A DNA stretch of 64,000 bases from Glutinoglossum americanum. Lineage: Eukaryota > Ascomycota > Geoglossomycetes > Geoglossales > Geoglossaceae. Location of the stretch: positions 1 to 64,000 of the forward strand of contig JAGHQL010000063.1 in assembly GCA_020080175.1 (NCBI GenBank), in the 5' to 3' direction. The first letter of the stretch is position 1, and each line of letters starts with the position of its first letter. Under the pieces are notes generated by a model. The model saw only the letters and a program-made list of their open reading frames with translations, had not been told where the DNA came from and ran no database searches. The translations under genes and the position numbers were made by a program. Positions 49,781-61,544 of this stretch are shown in pieces.

Positions 49781-50031
49781 CTCCCCCATGTAAGCGCGGA
49801 GGATTTGAAGTTGGGTCACCGGAGGTGGGCTCAGTATTAGTGGTCGGAAATCTACATTACAAGGTATTGCGAAACCCTTGAAGTGTGAATCCGCAATGCC
49901 ATAGCTATCAATGTCCCTAGCTTCGCGATCGCATTACAGGCATTAAGGCCACGGATCAGGAGCCTGACACGTTGAAGATATCGCTAGCGTTGATGTAGCC
50001 TTTGCCGCCGATCTTCAACCCAAACCAAACA
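49781..50031. other. Convergent gap, Rtp1 and SmF
   Basis: 250 bp between convergent stops; presumably 3'UTRs. Nothing else seen. Confidence 0.5.
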
Positions 50032-50511
50032 TTAGCCATCCATATGTGTGTCTTCATCCTTCTTCCCGCCTGCCCCTTGTATCCACAGGACGTTATTACA
50101 CCTGAGGTCCACAAATCCATTAGCCGGTGATCACTCACGTACGAGCTTATCCTCTTCTCTTCAATACCCTATATCGTAGGGACTCACCGTATCAACACCT
50201 GACCTAAGCTACCGGTGCTTTTGTGATCCACAAATTCCTCCGTTCCTGTCAACTGGATGTTCATGTAAGAGTCCACGCTGACCAAGCGGCCTTTATATTC
50301 GGTCTGGCCCCACTTCAGGCGCACGATCACTTCTTCGTTGACGCTATTAAGTAGAGCCTGGGTCAGTCCTAGATGCAGTAACTAGTTGGAGAAGGGAGTT
50401 CATACAGGGATTGCAGCATTGGCCGCGGGTTGATGGGAATGAACTATTTGTCACCGGAATATGTTAGGAGATACATAGCCTTAGTTTGAGAGAAGGGAGG
50501 TATACACTCAT
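50032..50511 (-). CDS. SMX3: Sm protein F (snRNP core)
   Basis: Member of the heptameric Sm ring of spliceosomal snRNPs. Four exons, 50511-50506, 50443-50406, 50343-50188 and 50101-50032, give 89 residues. Exon 1 encodes only Met-Ser. The joined N-terminus [20 protein letters not shown] is the family consensus. Sm1 contains [20 protein letters not shown] and SYMNIQL, and Sm2 contains [14 protein letters not shown]. The short tail [10 protein letters not shown] is acidic. Four short exons hide this gene from any simple frame scan. It lies in tandem downstream of the CZIB gene, 195 bp after its stop, with a GTCACGTG site in between. Confidence 0.95.
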
Positions 50512-50632
50512 GGCTTCTTGGGACAAAGAATGGGTGAAGGGCTGACTTCTCCTTATAGCCTTGGAGTAGGTTTATTGCAGTTGAAGTTCTCTATTTCATG
50601 CTGCTTTTAACAATAACGATTATTGCTTGTTG

Positions 50633-50640
50633 GTCACGTG
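50633..50640. promoter_or_regulatory. GTCACGTG E-box upstream of SmF
   Basis: A GTCACGTG site about 125 bp upstream of the SmF start, in the 195-bp gap after the CZIB stop. It is a CACGTG core of the Cbf1/bHLH type. Function is inferred from position only. Confidence 0.35.
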
Positions 50641-50706
50641 CAAAAGCCATAACTATTAAAAGCGTTCTTTGATATCAAAATCTACTAAAAGATTATTTCA
50701 AATAGA

Positions 50707-51447
50707 CTACGCTCGCCTGATCTCCCATTTGATATCCTTAATACTGACCTCCTCCCCGGCCTTCTCGTCATAGTCAAACCACTCACCTTCCTGTAAATCT
50801 ACCCCAGAGAAGGGAGTGCTTGACTCCATCCCAGTCGCAAGAAATTCTCCCTAACCAAGAGCCTAACGTCAGAATCTGGAATGACTTGTGCCTATGGAAT
50901 TACCCAGCGGGGCCTTCCAGGAATACGCACATCAGCTTTAAACTCGGTAAATTCAAGGCCTCGACAGTCGAATTCGATGATGTTTTGTCTCTTTGGTGGG
51001 GATGCTTGCTTGTAGGGGACAGGGGCGGGCTTTATAGTTGCGGAGGACTCCCTCTGAGAGCATTTCATATGAGAGAAGTCGACCCTAAGTCCATGGCCCG
51101 AGTTTTGCAAACCTTACAGGTCTTACACCTCCACACAAAGTTTGCTTCTCCCCTACTGCCGCTCAATTCATTGGATTCCTATCAGCAGTGAGACGTGAGC
51201 CACCGAAGCTACTGCTCAAAACCAATAAACTTACAAACCGACTGACGCTCACCCAATTTGGGTGGACTTCGCGACATGAGGTACATTGAACCTTGAATGT
51301 ATAAAAATACGGATTGTCTGGCGAGTCATTTGGGCGTAAGTCCGTTATCCTATTTTGAAGTTCATTAAAAATCACGAAACTGCGAAGGCTCCTAGGATTC
51401 TAGCATATTTACCCAGTTAGATCTGCCACTAAAGTGAGGGCTAGCAT
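50707..51447 (-). CDS. CXXC zinc-binding protein, CZIB/UPF0587 (DUF866) family
   Basis: Five exons, 51447-51413, 51349-51235, 51178-51113, 51053-50931 and 50850-50707, give 160 residues, the same length as the human family member. The N-terminus is MLALTLVADLTGITDLRP. The first CXXC is VQCTSCREVHPNWVSVSRF. The second is NFVWRCKTCKRESSATIKP, preceded by the SGSRGEAN motif. The core IIEFDCRGLEFTEFKADGEF and the C-terminal GVDLQEGEWFDYDEKAGEEV are both family hallmarks. The two CXXC pairs bind zinc; the biological role is unclear. It is divergent from the PPR-like gene with a gap of only 172 bp, so the two promoters probably overlap. Confidence 0.93.
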
Positions 51448-51619
51448 TGTGGATTCTGACGAGATTTGAGTGTTCTTGCTTATCACCCCGAGTAGTTTAG
51501 GACATGATAAGATAGGTATGTAGAAGCTAAAGCAGCACCGGTTACATCTGAAGACATCTCCCATTTCACCTTCCCCAAAACCACGATTCCTTCACCGGTC
51601 AACAATGATATAATCCAAA

Positions 51620-53563
51620 ATGCAAACTATCTGGTCCCGAGCTGCACGGAACCCTTCTTCGTGCCGGTGTACCTCCTGCTTATCTATAGCTACGGCTATC
51701 GCTCGGAAGGCAACTACGGCTACGATTCGTCCTAGTCTCAAATTTGGAGATGCATTTACCCTATTTTATTCATCTATTTTTGCTACCGCCGCAGTAATTG
51801 ATGCAAAGCTTAAGGAGGAGCGACGCAGTGACCTGGATCGTATGATTGAGGAAACCAGGAACGATTTGAGGGCAATTGGCGAGACAGCTGTCCGAACGAG
51901 AGATATATCGAGGAACACCTATGGGAAGAATGTTTTAGCGAATACAATCCCAATTTCGGATTCTGGGCATAATGGTGGTTGTCAACACATGGATCAGGGG
52001 AATTGGGCCTATGCTCTAGAGAGAGCGGGGTTAGATAGAGGCCCGACCAGAGGGGGGGCTAAGCAGCAATGCTTAGAAAATTACCCCTCTGAGACACAGC
52101 GGAGCGGTTTGGTGTGCGAAGTGAGAGTTACGGATGTAGGATATGGCAGAATCTTGTTAAGCCATGATGGCTTTACCCCTGGTGGTCAAAAATGCTCTAT
52201 TGAGCATCAACCAACCATCGACGAGGCTGGAATTGACACGACAGTCACCACACCCAGAGAGGAATATGCATTATCAGAAGAGAAACTGAAAGGACTCGAG
52301 CTTTCGATTAGGAAATTGGTTCTACGGCTATTACAACATTCCACCGTCCGACGCAAGGTGTTAGCCCCAGGCCAGTTTGAAGGGGGTGACGAAATTCAAA
52401 AGTTGAGGGAACGCCTCCTCGTGCATCTTGGAAACGATCTAAACCAGCTTCCAGAGCCATTGGTCGGCCGCCTTCCATGCTATACCTCTCAGGGGTCAAT
52501 GTCACGCTTCTCTGGGAGACAATTAAGTCAGAACATACGAACAATCTTACGACAAGGTATGGAGGGAGATTTACATCTAGATGCGGTCATACCGGGGATA
52601 TGCTTCAACCTTCTCTTCTCTACAACTCCGCCAAGCGTGGACACCTATAATATTCTCATAACCCAACTAACTCGTCTAAGGCGGAACGTACTAGTCGGGA
52701 TCGTGTTTGATTGGATGCTCGAAGCCGGCCAAACCCCAAACAATGCTACAATATCCGCCTTGATTAAGTTTTACACAGCAAGTAACGACCGTGAGGGCTT
52801 TCTCCGGCTCGTTGGGCTGATGGGTGGATTGGACGGTGGCTCTCCTCAGGATGACCGGAATTTATCGGGCTCTCCCGACGTGGAGTGGGCTAACACGAGG
52901 AGGGCCCAGGAAATATGGGAAGGGCAACGGCTGCCTGACGAGATGCCCTTTAATGCTTATACTTTTGGTGCCGCGATAAACGCAGCACTAAAATTTGGAA
53001 TGGTTGAAAAAGCTCAATCATGGTACCGTGCCATGATCCGAGAAGGCATCGCTCCGACATCCCCAGTACTCACATCTATTATTAGGAGCTGCGCGTTCAG
53101 GCGCGAGTGGCTTTCAGGGTACAAAACTTGGCAGCGGCTCAAGGAGATCTGGAAGCTTGGAGCTAGTACTGAAGAGTGTCCCTCAATTGCTTACTCTTGG
53201 ATGCTAAGGCTTTGTCGCTGGTGTGATCGTCGGGCTGAGTTTGAAGATATATTCCAAGAATCCGTTGAGAGAGGGCTGCGCGGGTGCGACAACCCGGTTA
53301 ATATCAAGACCAAAGGGCTTCCAGTTTGGAATAAAGTCAAGTCACCAAGTACGAGGGCTATCCGCATAGCTCACAAGAACCGGGATCAGATCCATCAATC
53401 AGACTTTAATCTTTCACAAGATGAGGCATGGGACAAAATAAAACCACTCCACGGACCGTGTCCGCCCGTCAGTTCTGGTACATGGCATATGCTATATGAA
53501 GGGTTTGGCTCCAGCCTTGACGACCGTGACCTTGACGATCAAAGACTCTACGGTTCAGGATGA
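51620..53563 (+). CDS. PPR-like mitochondrial protein
   Basis: A single-exon frame of 647 residues. The N-terminus MQTIWSRAARNPSSCRCTSC is Arg/Ser-rich without acids and fits a mitochondrial targeting peptide. Residues 50-320 are poorly conserved-looking. From about 341 a pentatricopeptide-type helical pair is seen (TYNILITQLTRLRRNVLVGI and FDWMLEAGQTPNNATISALI). A second pair lies near 443-490 (NAYTFGAAINAALKFGMVEK and AQSWYRAMIREGIAPTSPVL). Such fungal proteins usually act in mitochondrial RNA processing or translation, but the exact target cannot be read from sequence. No intron is needed. An ATGA overlap joins its stop to a 116-codon frame of uncertain status. Confidence 0.8.
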   Translation: MQTIWSRAARNPSSCRCTSCLSIATAIARKATTATIRPSLKFGDAFTLFYSSIFATAAVIDAKLKEERRSDLDRMIEETRNDLRAIGETAVRTRDISRNTYGKNVLANTIPISDSGHNGGCQHMDQGNWAYALERAGLDRGPTRGGAKQQCLENYPSETQRSGLVCEVRVTDVGYGRILLSHDGFTPGGQKCSIEHQPTIDEAGIDTTVTTPREEYALSEEKLKGLELSIRKLVLRLLQHSTVRRKVLAPGQFEGGDEIQKLRERLLVHLGNDLNQLPEPLVGRLPCYTSQGSMSRFSGRQLSQNIRTILRQGMEGDLHLDAVIPGICFNLLFSTTPPSVDTYNILITQLTRLRRNVLVGIVFDWMLEAGQTPNNATISALIKFYTASNDREGFLRLVGLMGGLDGGSPQDDRNLSGSPDVEWANTRRAQEIWEGQRLPDEMPFNAYTFGAAINAALKFGMVEKAQSWYRAMIREGIAPTSPVLTSIIRSCAFRREWLSGYKTWQRLKEIWKLGASTEECPSIAYSWMLRLCRWCDRRAEFEDIFQESVERGLRGCDNPVNIKTKGLPVWNKVKSPSTRAIRIAHKNRDQIHQSDFNLSQDEAWDKIKPLHGPCPPVSSGTWHMLYEGFGSSLDDRDLDDQRLYGSG

Positions 53564-54000
53564 TACAGAGACGACCCCCATCCTGCCAACCGAGGCTCCA
53601 TATGAGCCTTGAAGGAACGACGGGAAATCCGCACCTGCCACCCGCCATAAATCAAATGCGCGCTGACTTTACGTCGGATCATGTGTTGCAGCGATTTTAC
53701 CGCCACCCCCCTAGAGGTACTTACCTACTAGCGAATGCCACCCCAAGTACTCCTTACTTTAGCACTCCACAAAGACACAAGAGAATCGTATGTATTTTTT
53801 ACATAGTTTCAATTCTTATAAATTCAGAGCTTCAGTTGATCCTATTACTTTGTGCTTGCCCCCGTGCGGGGATGCTATTGACTATGCCTCCCATTACCGA
53901 TACCTCCTGATTCTCACAGTAAAAGCTCCTTTTTCTCAACCGCCCACTACAAACCACTAGACGACACCCCGCAGATTCCCAAGAAACCGTAAATATCTTC
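53564..54000. other. Gap after the PPR-like gene, uncertain ORF
   Basis: A frame at 53560-53910 (116 codons) begins at the ATG overlapping the PPR stop. Its first 70 residues look protein-like (MRADFTSDHVLQRFYRHPPRG), and its last 40 look like non-coding AT-rich sequence. It may be a spliced extension of the upstream gene, a leader of the next gene, or chance. Confidence 0.3.
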
Positions 54001-56548
54001 ATGGATGGGCATACCCTATTTCCTTCTCGATCCCAGCGTGCGCAGGAATTCGACGAAGAAGCGGTCCGTGACTTCCTCGTCGATGAGCTAGGACTCGAAA
54101 TCCCGAGATTATATCGCTATGATCAGGGTATCCATGAGATCCATAGGCGTCTGATTACGCGTTTCGGCGACGAACACTTCGCACGCGCAATGGGGGTCTT
54201 CCAAAGCTTGCTGGAGGGAGAAGACAATGCTAATGGGTTGGGAGATGATGGGGATCTTTTTCGATCATGGAGGTACGACTATAAAATGCGAAAAGTGAGT
54301 AGACCCCAACATACATCTATTCTACGAAAAATTTATAGTCGTGGCAGGAAAACCTTTCTGAACCGGGGACTCCTAAGTTTCCTGGCATGGTGCTGCCTGC
54401 CCCTATTCCCCTAAATCCAGTGGCTCGAATGCAGCCGTACCACAAGCCGTTGGTTGTTCTAGAAGAGCCTCACTCGGACGAAGAAACCTCGAGTGTCACT
54501 ATGCCAGTGTCAAACCAAGGACGCGCACTAGGCCTACCAATACGAGATCTACCCCTACAGGATATAACAGGCACTTTTTCAATGCCAAAGCGCGGTCCCC
54601 CTGAGTCTTTCTGGTTTTCTGGGAGTCTTAGTAGGTCGGATTCACTGTGCAAAAAAGGGACTAGGGGTCAATGTGATGTCAATAACACCATTAAGCAATC
54701 GGTCAATAACGTCAATCAACCTGGGTTTCTTGATAGAGTCCGCGCCAGACTACCTAAGTTAAGTAAAGGGAAGCCAATTATACGGGACGACGGCATGTAC
54801 ACTATACCCCCTACTCGATACGCATCCAAGGCACGCAAAGGACTTCAAGACCGTCCTCGCCTCGCACATCTCAATTTCGACGGTGCTGGAGACGAGTGTG
54901 GCAGCGAATACATAGATGACCACGAGCTCCCACCCCTACCTCTTAACCCACGAAAACCAGCAGCAAATCGCTCCACAACTTCAACAAGTCGCTCAACAGC
55001 ATCTTTAGCCCAACGCTCGACCCCTTCAAGCAAGAGCAGCTTCCGCAATCTAGCACGCGATCTCATCTGCCCGGAGCGCCTGAGTTCACCCGTGGAACCT
55101 CAAGTAATTGTCGATCCTCTCGATCCTCCGAAATTCAACCCAACACCTAGCATGACGACTGCGCTCGAAATGTCCGACCCGTACGACCCGTAAGCGGCCC
55201 ATATCTTATCATTTAAGGCCTATCCAGCCTTTCATCATAGCGGCAGAGTTGACTCCCCCACAGAACTTCCCGCTATCGTAGCATCATAAACACAAACCCC
55301 TTTATCGATGACCGCGACACCATCTGGCCAGCCCTCAACGAGGAACAGCGAGCTCATTTATTCGCCCACGCCCAACTACTAGCGCAGGCTGAGGCCTCAC
55401 AGAGGAGAGTCGACGAATCGTCCGGCAAGACCACACCGATGACCCACTCCCGCTCTGACGCCAATGTTGCGTTCTACGGAAATCATATCGAGACATCAGA
55501 GGACAGTCACTCTAGTCGCCCCTTAAGCAGCCCTGCTGATCCGCCACTCCGTGGAAGGTCTGGATCCCCAACTAAGGTACAGTTTGTTGGCGAGAATCTG
55601 AGAGAGGAGGTAGTTGTGGAGATACCGCAAAGTCCCCCTAAGCGTTCTAGGTCGCCAATGAAGAAGATGTTTGGAGAGAATGGTTGGCTCGGGCGCAGCA
55701 CTTCCATGAAAGAAAAGCCCAGTGAGCAGTACCAGAAAACTGGGCTAAAGCATTGGGGAGGGAAGCTTAGGCAACGAGTTGAGGGTCTTGTAAGTCTCTT
55801 GTATTTAGAACTTTGATGGCATGTTCTCATAACTTTCTTTTAGACCGAAGACGTTTCGAAATTGAGAATTCCCAATCCGTTCCATGTCGAAGTAGAACAA
55901 GAGACGCCTTTGAACAAGAAAACCCCGATCTCGCTCGATCCGCCTGCTCAAGCCAAGCTCTACTGCGAAGTTGAGCTCATGATCTGTGTTACAGCCAACA
56001 ATTACCTTCTCCAACAGCGCAAGGAGGGCCGCATGTCCGTTGAATCCCTCACTAAGGTCGTTGAAGCCTGGAAGAATAAAGGGCGCCCCCAAGTTGTTGA
56101 GTTTCAATTCGATCAAGCCACGCAACGCGATTTAGTTCTCTACAACCTCAAAACTTTCCGTTTCTATGGAGATAGAGCTGAGAACGTCATCACTATCAAC
56201 AGTATGATGTTTGGCTGGAAGACTATTGCCAAAGAAATGTCCGTCCGAACTTTCTGCTACCCGGACTCCATGATCAGGAAGCATCTTCACGATATCTACA
56301 AGATTTTAGAACTCCTCGGGGCACCCCTTACCACATTCTTAGCTTTTCAAGAGCTTCAGGTGAAAACACTCAACCTTATGCGTGATGAGCAGCAGAAGCG
56401 CCTGGAGAGATCCCAGATGGCCTTTGGACAGGAGAGAGTATGGCACCCACCGTCTGCAGGGTCTAGTGGGGCTCAGAACCCAGATTCCATTAGTCAGCGT
56501 TTCATGAATAAGGATGCCATCAACAATACCTTTCCATTTCAGGACTGA
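54001..56548 (+). CDS. Conserved-looking fungal protein of unknown function, 778 residues
   Basis: Four exons, 54001-54294, 54378-55189, 55264-55789 and 55844-56548, sum to a multiple of three. Residues 1-98 form a compact start (EEAVRDFLVDELGLEIPRLY, RFGDEHFARAMGVFQSLL). The middle, to about 540, is disordered and Pro/Ser-rich with basic patches (SPKRSRSPMKKMFG-like PPKRSRSPMKKMFG). The last 235 residues are the most structured: AKLYCEVELMICVTANNYLL, then GRPQVVEFQFDQATQRDLVL, FRFYGDRAENVITINSMMFG and KEMSVRTFCYPDSMIRKHLH. I recognise no family, signal peptide or membrane segment. Splice sites are GTGAGT, GTAAGC and GTAAGT. It could be a scaffold or adaptor; nothing more can be said. Confidence 0.78.
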
Positions 56549-57509
56549 TGGCCGCCATCTTAATACAGGAGGCTAGTCTTCAAAACCTCGGTTCTCCTAA
56601 TTCTCGGAATGGTAGTATGTGTATGGGGACGAGGTATCTGGTAGAATGCGAAGCTCTCTGACACTTTTGCTTGGCTAGCTAGCTTCTCTAGTACCATGAG
56701 TTCGAAACACACCTATTCCAACTCGAAGTTGCTCCCTTCGATTTGCTAATGATAAGACTCCCCATCACGACTGTACCGCTTTCCATAGACACTCCTCCTT
56801 CCTCGAAATTGCGTTTTTCCTTCGAGAATAAGTCTTCGGGTATTTCTTTCAAATAAACCTTCAGGGCTATTTCTGCTATTATTCCTTAGCGGTAAATCGA
56901 TGCTTGAGATATCCTTTTTATAGGAAGTCACAGGTACATACATGCTAGCGGTCTGCTCCACGTTCCTTCTCAAAGCCCCAAAGTTCCTGTAGCGATAGTT
57001 CTCTGAGGGAAGGCGATATGGCATTGGTGTTATATAAGCCAATTAAATAGACCAAATCTGAAGGTCTGCACCGCGTATTGTTTATTACTATTATACTACC
57101 CCAGAGGCAGTCCCAATCAGTGGTTAGAGTTCGAGCGCACGGACTTCTCGGGAATGGAAAGAGCAAGCGACGTCATCTGCGAACAGCAAAAAATAATTGT
57201 TGCGGACAAAATGAACACAATAAACACAATAACAACCGCCTCACCTATCATCCTCGAAAGAAGCCATATCTCCTGCAAGCATCCTTTACCTTGGCAGCTG
57301 GTCTTCCTTGTGTCACTCTTTAGATCGCTAACTGCTGGCTATTCCTATTCCGAGTGTTGCTCTCATCTCCAGGTGACTTCTGTAGGTTGCGTGCTGTGCA
57401 GCTTCTGCCTAACACCTGTCCTCTCAACAATATCCTCCAAGACCCTCAGGTACATCAAACTGACTACGCCCGAAAACTTCGTTTCCATCGAGCAAGTTGA
57501 TTAATATAA
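56549..57509. other. Gap between the 778-residue protein gene and the DDHD gene
   Basis: About 960 bp. A minus-strand frame of 98 codons (56746-57042) is Arg/Tyr/Ser-rich and has no supporting signal. The second half should contain the promoter of the DDHD gene. No RNA gene seen. Confidence 0.4.
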
Positions 57510-60500
57510 ATGCTAGAACATAACGTTCCTAATATGTCTCCCTCGGGCACTCTAACCCATACCTACGGACCTATGTGTGCCCTGTACAAGCCCACCCACG
57601 AAACATCTTCGCTGACCACCCCAGCTGCGAGAGCTCAGTTCTTTTATATCTCCGGCTCCTCCATAGATGACCCTATATCCCCCATTCCACAGGTTAGCGG
57701 CTTCGCGAATACGTCGAAGCAGCCATGGCCGCATCCTTTCTCTGCCCGCGATAATGCTGCGCTTGAGGAGGCATGGCTTAATCTCAACAGAGATGAGCTA
57801 AAGAAGGAGCATAACCACCACCATCAAAGCCGAGATAAAGTCATTAGGATATCAGAGCCCAATGATACTGCTTCAGACACAGTCTATCATGATAAGCATG
57901 GGTGGAGGCGCCACAGCAAGGACATGATTTCTGATATACCGTCCGCGGAAGGTACAAAGGAGGGAACTCAAGGACAGAAGTCGAAATCTTCGAAAAAAGC
58001 GTCCTGGAAGCCAGCGAGGGGCCATATTCCAGGGGATAGCGAGCTGAACAGCCCGCCGACTCGTGAACAAGAATACTCGGACTCTACTGGCAGCTCTTTG
58101 AGAAGACGACTTACCTCCCGCTTCAAGGCCAAGGATGGATCGAAATCGTCTGAGGTCCAAGTTAAGTACAGCGAGAGCGGCTCCCTAGCATTGAAAGTCC
58201 AGGTGTCGGAGGCCACCCAATATGGGACTAGCCCATCAGAAACGGACACGACGGGAACGCCTTTTGTTCGTGCACCTTCCCGCTTAGATCGGCCACGATC
58301 TGCCATAACGAATGACTTATCCGGCATGAACGAAGCTGACGCACTAGTGGACGAAGGAGATGATTTCGTCGAGCAAACATCCACCGAACAAACCACTCCC
58401 AGCCGTCCATCTTCTCGGAATGACTCTCACCCTGGCGTACGGGGATCAAAATCAAAGTCCCGTTCGGGGTCATGCTCACGGCATCGCTACTCTTCGCGCT
58501 CCCACAAACACAAAGATCAAGAGGCAACTGTACCTGTTGGGGTATTTTGTCTCCACCAAGTATGCCTTTCAGCGATGCAAATGAAGCCAACCTACTGGTC
58601 ACCGGTTCACGACATAGCCCCGGTACAACGGGGGACATGGTTCTACAAAGACTCTTATTGCCCGGTGGAGCCAGAGGCATCACACAGGCTTGAGGTTGGG
58701 TACTTAGAGCTACGACCATGGACGGAGACGTGGAACGACGAATTGAACTGTGCTGTGGATGTTGGAGCTGAAGGCGAAGCCAAAATTATCTATCAGCTGT
58801 ATCCTGAAGGATCACCGAAGCTAACTGATCCCGGCGGGGCCCGCAGCCCAAGCTGCGAAGAAACCACCGAGGCAGGCGGCACCTGTAGCGATGAGAGATG
58901 TGTAGAAAGGCTCGACTCCAGCCAAGCTGCAGGCTCCGACAAACATGCCAATGCTTCTCAACCCCGTGCGAACGCCAATTATTCCAATGCGGGCGTTATC
59001 TATTCAAACTCGGTGGACGCATATATCCTTCCCTCTCTTTCTTGCGCTCATCGGCCACTGGCATCGATTCGAAAGGGAAAGACCGTTGGAACTTGGGTCG
59101 TCCGTGGTTTCGACTGGCAGGCTTGGGAGAAACTGCACCCACCAAAGAAGTCTACAACTGCTATTAGGGCGCAAGAGGGTTACAAGGCTTCAGAGCCTAG
59201 TACTGAAGATGTGAACAGTGGAGGGAAGTGTGAAACATGTTCAAAATGGGAAGAGAAGCCAAGGGTCACAGACCTAGTCTTAGTCATCCACGGGTAAGCT
59301 CTTCATTCTAGCGGGATGTTTCTGCAGTTGTTCATAGATGCTACAGTATAGGCCAGAAGCTCTCAGAGCGGGTTGAGAGCTTCCACTTCACACATGCCAT
59401 TAACTCATTCCGCGGATTAGTCAACGCAGAGATGAGATCCGAATATGTGAAGCAGCACCTAAGGCCAGATGCTGGAGGGATTATGGTTCTTCCCGTAAGT
59501 TCAGTTCAACACTCCACGAGACCTACACTCACCCTTAACCAGGTAAATTGGCGCTCAACTCTTTCATTCGAAGACGGTGGACCACCTCCCGTGTGCGAAG
59601 ATGGCGAGCCGGATCCTGCCTTTAACTATTTCAACCTCAGCGATATCACTCCCAGCACTATTCCGGCAATGCGCAACCTCATCAGTGACGTGATGTTCGA
59701 TATCCCCTATTACTTTTCTCACCACAAGCCACAAATTATCAAAGCCGTAATCTCGGAGGCCAATCGTATATATCGCCTGTGGTGTAAGAATAACCCTGAT
59801 TTCAATAAGGCTGGCCGGGTACACTTGGTTGCTCATTCATTGGGGAGCGCGATGGCTCTGGATATTTTGAGCAAACAACCCACAAAACTGCCAAAAGAGC
59901 CCCACATTAGCAAGAAGACCATGTGCGAGAGATTCTTATTTGATACCAAGTGCTTGTTCCTCGTCGGTAGCCCAGCCGGGTTCTTCCTGCTGTTGAATAG
60001 GAGTAGGTGTATCCCGTCTGATAATTAAACTACCTGCTGACAACATAACTCCCATAGAGAGCTTGCTTCCTCGCAAAGGTAGGAATAAGGTAGATATGGA
60101 TGGTGAAGATGTTGGTAAAGATATTGCCGGGGATGTGGGGACCTATGGCTGTTTAGCCATAGATAATCTTTACAATGTAATGCATCTGTCTGACCGTACG
60201 TCTTCCATCAGCCAGCCCAGAACGACCTAGCTAACATTGACTTGATAGCCATCGCATATCGCCTCAATGCCGCCGTAGATTCCGAGTATGCGAGCTCCAT
60301 CAAGACCCCATTGATACCTAGCACCTCAACCACATTTCTTGAGTCAGTCGTCAATGCCATCAAGTCCATCAATCCAATGGCGTCTACCATAGGAGGCGGC
60401 CAGCAACCAAAGCCGTCGGTAGAACGCCTCCCTTCAGTCGTTGAGATGGAGACGCATAACTTCACACGTGAAGAGATTGCAGAGAAGCGTATGTACCTTA

Positions 60501-60706
60501 TGAACGACAACAAACAGCTTGATTGGTGCTTGAGTTCAGGAACTGGGCCTTTAGAGATCCAGTATCTCAATATGCTTGGGGCGCATAGCTCATATTGGTA
60601 TTCGAGAGATTTCGCGCGATTCCTGTGTTTGGAGGTGGGCAGGAAGGAAGGGAAGACAAACACCCTGGTGAATATGCGCCCTGTGAAGAATTCCGGCAGA
60701 AAGTGA
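57510..60706 (+). CDS. DDHD-domain phospholipase (PA-preferring PLA1 type)
   Basis: Intracellular phospholipase A1-type protein of about 1,000 residues in five exons. I start at the ATG at 57510; the next ATG (57534, MSPSGTL) is also possible. The N-terminal region has a WWE-like lipid-binding layout (YWSPVHDIAPVQRGTWFYKD, RPWTETWNDELNCAVDVGAE, GTWVVRGFDWQAW), with a Ser/Lys-rich disordered insert. The catalytic part opens VTDLVLVIHGIGQKLSERVE, has the nucleophile motif VHLVAHSLGSAMALD, and ends in the DDHD domain (VMHLSDPIAYRLN, KQLDWCL, LNMLGAHSSYWYSRDFARFL). Introns all fall at expected places. In most relatives the nucleophile motif is GHSLG; here it is AHSLG. Confidence 0.92.
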
Positions 60707-61544
60707 GGAGTTTCCCGCTGGCTTTGTGTTTTGCGTGCTTATGAGCTGGGTCTCTCCTATGAGCCACTCTCGCTTTTTTAGAGTTACAATTTTAGAGTTG
60801 TTCATTAACGGGGATCGCTACAGTCAGTAGTCACACACAAAGGGTTGAAAGCCTTCTACGAATAGGAAGATGCAAACCGCATTCTAAATTGGCATTGTTA
60901 TTTCTCTTTTGTGTTCCCTCTTCTCTCTTTGCCCGGCATTAGTTCAAACACCAACGCAATCGGTAGGATGAAAATTCTGTCCGCCTATAGCTCTCCAGCC
61001 AGGGAAGAATAGGGAGAGTTCTCCACCTTGTGAAATTGTTTTTAGGAGAACTTGAAGAGTGTTGAGAGTAGGTAAGATGGATGGTGTGGTTTCAGACACT
61101 CCCCAAGGTCTAGAGTTGTTTAATATTGCTTCACTTGCTAGGTTGTAGACCAAAGCTTTTGTGGAGGATTTCGTCCAGGGGAGAGAATGACAGGGGAGTC
61201 CCCATAGAAGGTATTGTGCTGGCACGTCACGAGCTCGAACCGCATACAACGGTACATCGTCTGAAAGGAGTAGCAGGTTCCTGAAAGGGACCTTCCCGAG
61301 TAACGCGCCGAGGGTTCCGCACGCAACCTACGTATCCTCGGGTAACAGCAAAAAAAAAAAAAAAAGGGGGGGGGTTAGCGCCTTCCCCCAGAGAAGCAAA
61401 AAGGTCCGGAGTTGTCCTTAGGTAGATCGCACTTCACGATGCATTTTCAGGATTTTAGGCCCCAAGACCCCCCGATGGAGTTATAGTGTTTACGGCCCCT
61501 GTTAGTCATCCTTCTTCCACGTAGGTCAGTTTTTTTCTACAAGT

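Noticed and set aside
56746-57042. 98-codon Arg/Tyr-rich minus-strand frame
   Set aside because: No homology I recognise and no supporting context; probably chance.
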